A program made the translations under genes and the position numbers. The notes beneath the pieces are model-generated. The model made no database searches. It was not told where the DNA came from and was given only the letters and a program-made list of their open reading frames with translations. From NCBI RefSeq assembly GCF_963678635.1, contig NC_087063.1, forward strand, positions 66,206,471 through 66,270,470: a stretch of DNA of 64,000 bases. The letters are read 5' to 3'. The DNA comes from Symsagittifera roscoffensis (Eukaryota > Xenacoelomorpha > Acoela > Convolutidae). Below are positions 57,568-64,000 of the stretch, piece after piece (position 1 is the first letter of the stretch; every line of letters begins with the position of its first letter).

Positions 57568-57747
57568 ATGGTCAATACAAGAAGTATAAAGGAGCCTAAG
57601 GCCAAGGAGAAAGCAGTAGAAGAACGAACTGTACCGGCTAGAGAAACCGATCTTGAGACACCACATCAGAGTATTGACGGGTGGAAAGAAAAACGACATA
57701 ATCAACACCAATGCCAAATGCAGAGGAGCAAGAAAAGAAGACGATAG
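57568..57747 (+). pseudogene. Gag-like N-terminal fragment
   Basis: A 59-codon frame starting MVNTRSIKEPKAKEKAVEE, a start typical of gypsy-type Gag, ends in TAG at 57745. The similar charged composition of the overlapping frame at 57711-58028 suggests an early frameshift rather than a true end. Confidence 0.55.
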
Positions 57748-58028
57748 AGTTCTCACCGATTGGCATTGTAGACGACACAACAAGCAACACGCCGGAAACA
57801 ATAAAAGACGATTCTCAAACAAAAAGCTCGTCGTTCACAGAGAGGATTGCAGCGATGGTTGGAATGGAACCAAGAGAGAAAGAAGAAGTGATACCAACGA
57901 CCGAGAAAAGCGAATCATTTGGAACACTTTCCGCAATAAAAACAGAGGCCAAACAAGACGAAGAGCAGGTCACACATGGAGTAACGGCTAACCAGAGAAA
58001 ACAATTTCGCTTGAGCTGGGCGACTTGA
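57711..58028 (+). pseudogene. Gag-like fragment, second frame
   Basis: 105 codons, acidic and Thr/Ser/Glu-rich. It overlaps the first fragment and is followed, in another frame, by the coiled-coil part from about 58016. No domain is recognised by itself; the assignment rests on position. Confidence 0.45.
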
Positions 58029-58657
58029 TGGCAAAGTTGGAGCAAATTGACAAGAAACTGAAGTACAGTGAGGGGGATCGCCAATAGCTAAAAAGGGAAA
58101 TACGATACAACAAGAATGAAAACCTAGACAACTGCTTCAACCTGGCAAGGGCGACGGAAGAAAAGCTACAGCAGTTGTCAGACAAGGTAGAGGCTACCGA
58201 CAAAGAGCGTGAGAAACATTTCAGGAAAGATTTGGAAGAAATGAAGAAACGGTATGACACCGTGAACGAGAAGTTATGGAATCTAGATACCAGAATGGAT
58301 ACAATGGGCAGGGAACAAGCTGAAAGTTCTTGTGCCATACAGTCGAAACTGGATGCTCTCTTGAGAAACTCATTAGCCCAAGACAATTCAGTGGTGGAAA
58401 AGCCATCGGGAACTAGAGTAGATTTCGCGGAACCGCAACGAAAGAAACAAGAATCTACACCATTAGCACGGACTGATAGCACCCTAACGCCAGAAGCAAT
58501 AAGGACTGCCATGAAAACGGGAGTCTCAATCACAGCGAGGACAACAGAGGACTCAGGACTAAATACGGGTGTACAACCGGATGCCATGACGTGGGCCAGT
58601 TCCTGGGAAAGGCCACAAAGTTCGTCATCGTACACGCCTAGAGACGACATAGTATGA
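58016..58657 (+). pseudogene. Gag-like coiled-coil fragment with in-frame TAG
   Basis: One frame, interrupted by TAG at 58085-58087, encodes a charged heptad-like segment (ATEEKLQQLSDKVEATDKER and onward) to about residue 100 and then a Ser/Thr-rich tail. It ends at TGA 58655. Long coiled coils are common in Gag of such elements. Confidence 0.55.
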
Positions 58658-58818
58658 GTTTTACAGTGGCCTAATGGTGCTTTTTCTGCATCGAGAAGGC
58701 CATTTCAGATCAAACTGTCCTTTGTTTTGGGAGGTAGTGAATTATCAGAATCACCCGAAACACAAACTAGCACTGGCAGCAGTGCAAAATATTAGGAAAA
58801 AGACAAGCTGAAAACAAT

Positions 58819-59754
58819 TTGAACAATAAAAAAGCAGCGAGTGGTGACTTGTCAACAAAGACAGTAAAGGCCGTGACACAAAACAAAGATACCACGGGGG
58901 CCGAACAAAGAAACTCTCTAGAGATAAGCTACGAGAGGGCAGCGGCAGAAGCGATCAACAAAGTGAAGCAAGACTTGGCGAGGAAAGAAATCAAACAACG
59001 GCTTAAACAGGAAATAGAAAAACAGAGATTGAATGAGACGCTCTGTATGACAAGACCAGAACCAGAGACCGGAGAGATCTCGATGAGCAGGAGCAACTGC
59101 AACACCTTGAAAATGGAAACTGGAAAACCATTTGGCATCACGAAAATTGGGGCAAGAATCATGTCAATAATCACATTGGGCGGCCACGAAGTAACAAGAA
59201 ACCAGACAGTAATGCACGTAGATGTATACGCGGACTACTTGAGCGCAATAAGCCCGCAAACTCCTTCTAGAGCTTTAAGGGCATTACTCACGAGAGGTGG
59301 TAGCAAATCAGTTCGCATAGACAACAGATACACGGAAGCCTATAAACCACATGAGAACATGTTGAATGTAGATGGTATAAACATCTATACAAAAATGATG
59401 ATAACATGTGACCAGGATCTTGTTGGACAAATCTATGTTGGTAGAGAGGAACTAAAAGTGAGATCCATTGGGCACTGTGCTATGCTGGAGGAGGATGCCA
59501 TGCATCTGGGGACAGAAGCCGACGTGTCTGCACACGTATTGAGCATAAATGGAAAGAAGACACAACTGCGTGGGTTGTTGGACACGGGAGCCAACTTGAG
59601 GATAATACCAATTGAAATTTGGAGAATAATGGGGTTTGGCAAAGATGACCTGATCGACTCTAGAATACGACTGTCAACAACAAACAAGGGGGCGCTTCGG
59701 GTTATAGGTAGGCCACCAATAATTGCCCTGAACCTGGGAAAACACAATCTGTAG
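58819..59754 (+). pseudogene. Retroelement aspartic protease fragment (LDTGAN)
   Basis: 311 codons: an N-terminal charged helical part to about residue 75; a globular part with H and C residues; then the protease active-site motif LDTGAN with D255-T256-G257 (gac at 59581). The frame meets TAG at 59752-59754 and continues in the same frame from 59755. Pepsin-type retroviral protease cleaves the polyprotein. The stop truncates the fold just after the flap region, so this copy is not functional unless the stop is read through. Confidence 0.8.
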
Positions 59755-60015
59755 ATGAGTTTTCTGGTGGTGGAGAATCTAGATGAGTCTGACCAATTCA
59801 TTTTAAGCAGAGATTTCATCAGGACTTTTGATGTAACGATGGATCTTAACAATGCGATGTTCAGGATTCGGAACCCGGAAAGGAAGTACGTAATTAAACC
59901 GGTAAATTTGATAATGGCGAATGAGAATAAAGCACCGATATACTTGAAAAGGAGGGTAAGGCTGAAAGCAAACGAAGCGGCAATAGTAAGCCTGCGGATG
60001 AAATATTATAAATAA
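59755..60015 (+). pseudogene. Continuation of protease and linker toward RT
   Basis: Same frame as 58819-59754 with no gap after the TAG. It contains FLVVENLDESDQFILSRDF and FRIRNPERKYV, typical of the C-terminal half of gypsy-type proteases, then a stop at 60013. The following frame (60125-60415) carries the next linker part. Confidence 0.75.
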
Positions 60016-60124
60016 ACTGAGTGACAATAAACAAGTATGCATAGTCCCAAATCCAAATAATCAAAGTGCTGCTATTTTAGGAAGATCCTTCTCGATAACC
60101 AAGAGTGGCCTCTGAGTCAGTGTA

Positions 60125-60415
60125 TTGTTGAATACTCTTGATATACCTATCACAATCCAGATGGGAAGGAAATTGGGATACGCTCTTCCTGTGAAAACTC
60201 GCTATGAAATGACTGAAAACGTAAAAGAAAATGAAGTTCTTGTTTGCCCGAACCATAGGGATAAGATTTGTATCTTGAGAAGGTTGAAGAAAATAAAAAA
60301 TTCATCGGGTCTTGTGAAGTCAATTAAGTCAGAGATAGACTATGGACTGTCGAGCTGTTCGCATTTTCCAGAGGCTGCTTCAGAAATGTCATTTTTTACA
60401 GTCTCTGATACTTGA
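60125..60415 (+). pseudogene. Linker fragment before the missing RT
   Basis: 96 codons containing LNTLDIPITIQMGRKLGYAL, as in the protease-RT linker of gypsy-type elements, and a probable HFPE-like acidic end. Reverse transcriptase should start here but unrelated AT-rich sequence follows, so the element is truncated. Confidence 0.6.
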
Positions 60416-60459
60416 CTTTAAAGGAAAGATATCATTTCAAGCAGGCTTCGTATTTAACC

Positions 60460-62065
60460 CTCTTCTTACTTCAAATGATTTGCTAAGATATTTATACAAG
60501 CTACCAAACAAATGAAACAGACAAAAGGGAGATTTTTGTGCTTCTCCCGTCCGTGGATCTCAAGTATAAAGCGGCTTTCTGGTCTCAATTTTTTTCCATG
60601 GCACATAACTTACATTTGTTGGTTTTAAAAAAATCTGACAAATCTGTTAATCAAAATTTTTGCTGGCTAAATTTTTGTGATCAAATTTTAAAAAGCAAAG
60701 GCTGCCTTGTGTTTGTCCTCTACTGGTTGTTTTAACAAGGCATCTGAGATATGATGAGTTTAATTTAGTTCAATTGAAGTGGTTTTTACTTACATCGTCT
60801 ATTCAAATTAAAACTGATAGTCTCAAAATCCTGTTGGCGTGCTCTAGATTTTCCGATATTTAAGTAAATGTACGATAGAGCTTGTATCTGTAAAAATAAA
60901 AAAGGCGTTTTTTGAGGTATTTTGGCAGTTTTTTTTCGAAAAGTATTGATTTCGAAGACTACGTGAATAACTGCAACCGGAGACGTAGGTTTTAGGAAAA
61001 AAAGTTTTTTTTCTTCGTAAGCTTTTACCAAGGGAGTTGAAATACCCGCACTCTCGTTCTGAAGCTTATTTTAGAAAAAAACTTGATGTTTATGCGACGC
61101 AAAACTTTTGCATGCATCGATGAACTGAAAGAATAGCTGAAATAGCGGCTCTCTTTTATTCATCAAAAGTTTTCCAATGTTTTAAACCTGGAAATATTTA
61201 AAATTTTCAATTTTGTTCCGATAAAAAACTGCCTGCCCTCTGACGCAATTTTTAAGCCAATCGATATACGTATTTGTTTAATGTTTTTGGCGGCAGGCTA
61301 TCATCTTTTATAAATGCAGTGACGATTCCCAAAGATACATCGCATCTAATTGCAGTGGCGGCCAGTTGCTCTCGCTCTTATGTTTTTTGGCTGTAAAGTT
61401 CAATGATTAGCTGAAATAGAATAAAACGTTCCCGGAAACCCAATTTTTATACATTTCTGTCTGTCTCTGCGATTATATTTTTGCCTTCTTTTTACTTTAA
61501 ACGATAAGCTCAGATGCTTATACAAGCTACCAAAAAATGAAACAGTCTAAGGGGCACTTTTTGTGCTTCCTTGGTAACGCACTGAGCCTAACCAGTGGCC
61601 CACATGTGGATTGCAGCCTAGTGTACAGCGCCTCTATTGTCTCATGTTTTTGTTTTCATGTTACATATCTTTTAGCTGTTGGTTTCTTAAAAAAATTCTG
61701 ACAAAGCTGGTAGTCAAGCTTTTTCGCTCGGCAAATTAATGTGAACCAATTGAAAAAGCGAACGTTGCCTTGTTTTTGTCCTCTGCCGGATGTTTTCATC
61801 AAGGCATCTGAGATCTGATGAACGTAAGTTAATTCAACTGAAACGGATTATACTTACTTCTTCTACTCAGATTTTAAATTGAAAGGCTCGAGATCCTGTT
61901 GGTGCGCTCTAGCTTTTCCGAGGTTTAGCTATAAGTACGTCAGAGCTTATATCTTTAAGAATAACGGGCGGGGTTTGATGTTTTTTTGGCAGTTGTGCTC
62001 GAAAAATTTTGATTTCGAAGTCTAAGTGAGTGAGTGCAACTCATTGAGTATAGAATTGTCAGAAA
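60460..62065 (+). repeat. Diverged direct duplication, ~1.03-kb period
   Basis: 60480-61000 and 61500-62040 share, in order, TTATACAAGCTACCAAA, GAAACAG...GGG...TTTTTGTGCTTC, CAAGGCATCTGAGAT, TGATGA...TTCAACTGAA-type and CCTGTTGG(C/T)G(T/C)GCTCTAG boxes, then TGATTTCGAAG. No coding capacity. It may be old LTRs or a repeat dimer between the two retroelement fragments. Confidence 0.7.
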
Positions 62066-62269
62066 TCAGTTCTCTGGTTTGAGCCAATGGCTATAAAGTT
62101 TATTCTTTTTAACTTCCGAGGCAAGTTGACTGAACAAAATGTAAATCTTCTTGTTACCAGCAATGGCGTGCGCCGATACTTTTTTAGGGGGCGGTTTTTG
62201 CGGTTCTTTTTTTCCCTCAATTTCTAAGCTCTCCTAAAAAACTGTACGTACCCTATTTTGTTAAAAATG

Positions 62270-62445
62270 GTTTTTTCGCCAAAAAAAAACAGGTCATAAA
62301 AGGCGTTTTTAGGCCGTTTTTGGAAAATTTTGACCAAAAAATGGACTTTTTTTTGGTGCGCGCTCCCCCTAAAATTTCATTTGGCGCCAATGTCAAAGTG
62401 TGTCTAAATCCTCCGTCAGCCCGCTACTTTGGCGGCATGCGGAGG
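62270..62445. repeat. Dispersed repeat family C, third copy
   Basis: TTTTGACCAAAAAATGGACT, then GGTGCGCGCTCCCCCTA, TTTGGCGCC, TCAGCC. Same order as at 15420-15540 and 24650-24760. It abuts the integrase fragment. Confidence 0.65.
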
Positions 62446-63115
62446 CGACTATCTCATAGAAAAAAACGAGCATTCTTACTGAATATCGGTTCTGATCGAC
62501 TATCAAGAGATGTATTGGCTACTTTTTTAGCTGAGACTGAGGCAACCCTCAACTCACGTCCGCAAAACATGTCAGTAGTAAGCTTGACGACGACCTTCCA
62601 CTGACACCCATCCACTTCCCAAAGAGTCGTCCAATCGTCTACGCTCCGGCAGCAGCCTTCTACGAAGCATTTACCAGTAAACTGTCAAACAAGACCTGAA
62701 AGCTAAAGATAAAATTGACAGCTTCTGGGGAAGTCTACTTGAAGGGACTCCGACTCTCATAAAAAGGACTAAAGCGATGCAACCCGAGAAACCACTCGAA
62801 AAGGATGACCTCGAGTGGATACTTGAGGACTTTACACCACGAGGCATCTGGCCAATAGGTCAAGTGCTAGAAGGTTTTACCGTCTCGCTCGTGTAAACTG
62901 AAAACAGCTTGAGGTTCTCTAACGCGACCAGCGGTGCAATTTGCCCTCGTACCTCCAAGAAAGGAGATTAAAGACCAACCTAATTGTGCTACTACAGCAA
63001 AAAAACTTGGTTCAATCCCTTCCTCTTCGGTTCTAAGAAAGATTTCCCTCCCCCGAAGATAATCATGACATGCATTTGTCTCGCGTTAATTCTCGCAAAA
63101 CGCGGTAAAATCATT
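62440..63115 (+). pseudogene. BEL/Pao-type retrotransposon, integrase C-terminal fragment
   Basis: Over shifting frames it reads LSRDVLATFLAETEATLNSR (62500-62560), the end of the integrase core, then PLTPIHF (about 62600), then the C-terminal domain motif FTPRGIWPIGQVLEG (about 62830-62880), which is typical of BEL/Pao integrase tails. The frame changes near 62575, about 62690 and 62900. The part after 62900 has RP-type and hydrophobic (MTCICLALILAKRG) segments of unclear meaning. RT and protease are absent. Inactive. Confidence 0.75.
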
Positions 63116-64000
63116 TAAAATTGTCATGAACTGTTGCGAACTAATGAACAATTTTTTTGACTTCTGTGAACAACTATGAGACAATTTAAAACATCAGAAA
63201 CCATCATGCTGTCTTAGATAGAACGAGTGTGCGGAAAATTCAAATCCTCGTATAAAATTCTGAAACAAAGAACTTTTTTTGTCTCAAACCTCGGTCTCAA
63301 AGGCAGATATATAAATTTTTGGTTTCTCGGACGTTGTTCAGAGAGGAATATACTAACAGCGTACTTCAAAACGGTACTTCCTTAAAAACTCTCTATATCT
63401 TAATGTCTCTAACATCTTGATAGCCATTCAACTTAGAAATGTTCCCCGCAAAAGCAGGCAGGATTATATCAAAATCTGGAATCTAAAGGAGTTTATAGCT
63501 ATTTCATCGCCACATTTAAACCCAAACCCCAAATGAAAATTTTCAAAGATGCGCTTTTTGTCCTTGCGAAAGGCGTTTATATCGTTCCTATATCACTTAG
63601 GCAGGCGGGGTTTTGTTTGTGTTTTAAGACGATTATCAAAAAAATGATTAAGTCCAACGCATTTAGACGAGATACGTAAAAAAAAACGCTTATGGCGATT
63701 GATCTCTAAACTCGTTGAATAGGGAGGCAGCAATATAACGACTTACGAATTATAAAAAGAGTGCAGCTATATCACGTCTAGTTTAATCCTACATTAAAAA
63801 CTCTAGGAGAGAGCAAATTGCGTCGGAAACTATACAACAACTTGTGAAAAAGATACCTTTGCTTCGAGTTTTGCATTCGAAAAAAGAAATGATAAACAAA
63901 ACAACATATTTTTCAAATACGATCCTTCCAATGATAACTTCCAAACTAATAATAAGTTGCTATTAAGTACCCCATAGCCGTGGTATCCCATTGGCCTGCT
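63116..64000. other. Right edge, unassigned
   Basis: AT-rich with no gene or known repeat box seen. It could include the 3' end or LTR of the BEL/Pao fragment, but no second LTR is present to confirm it. Confidence 0.3.

Larger units (their letters stand above)
57568..60420 (+). mobile_element. Broken Ty3/gypsy-type LTR retrotransposon segment: gag and protease, no RT
   Basis: Gag-like frames run from an ATG at 57568 (MVNTRS start) through shifts near 57745 and 58025, then a coiled-coil segment. A CCHC zinc-knuckle-like cluster at about 58677-58725 is split by a one-base frame change. The protease is in the 58819-59754 frame. The linker that normally leads to reverse transcriptase is traceable to about 60415, then ends. 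No RT, RNase H or integrase follows. Several breaks make it inactive. No LTR pair is visible. Confidence 0.8.

Noticed and set aside
57988-58650. 220-aa minus ORF opposite the gag-like region
   Set aside because: Antisense shadow of the gag-like coiled-coil frame; the low-complexity Ser/Phe composition follows from it.

Overview
The window is AT-rich, intron-containing DNA from the nuclear genome of an animal, most likely an invertebrate. The evidence is: a split gene with canonical GT-AG introns and phase-consistent exons, an animal-type Artemis nuclease, several retrotransposon classes typical of metazoans (a PHD-ORF1 LINE, an RTE-like LINE, a Ty3/gypsy-type LTR element, BEL/Pao), tRNA-derived SINE-like repeats, and large amounts of decayed dispersed repeat. 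I cannot name the species. Nothing looks bacterial.

Left part (2575-28626, minus strand): one split gene of at least 11 exons, assembled here by matching reading frame and splice sites. All phases agree from an ATG at the end of exon 1 (28624-28626, with an in-frame TGA upstream) to a TAG at 2575, giving 1,140 residues. The protein is low-complexity (Q, S, N and RS/RD rich) with one conserved-looking coiled coil near residues 605-691. I do not recognise the family. Its introns total about 23 kb and hold most of the repeats: three near-identical 1.33-kb tandem units (6867-10897), an RTE-like LINE tail, a 450-bp foldback element, tRNA-like repeats, and a same-strand open frame of about 180 residues (17177-17708) that looks like the last exon of a secreted or membrane proprotein.

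Middle (28800-47400): gene-poor. It has a satellite array with a 416-bp higher-order duplication (31440-32900), many decayed copies of one dispersed repeat family whose short conserved boxes always occur in the same order, a purine-rich tract and a G-quadruplex-capable G tract.

Right part (47400-64000): an intact, apparently single-exon Artemis (DCLRE1C) gene on the minus strand, with a splice acceptor five bases before its ATG; then a broken LINE (49525-53139), a 62-63 bp minisatellite (56380-57290), a broken gypsy-type gag-protease segment that lacks reverse transcriptase (57568-60420), a diverged 1-kb direct duplication, and a BEL/Pao integrase tail (62440-63115).

The functional content I can support is Artemis (hairpin-opening and end-processing nuclease of DNA repair), the unknown split gene, and possibly the intronic ORF. 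Most of the rest is transposon and repeat debris.
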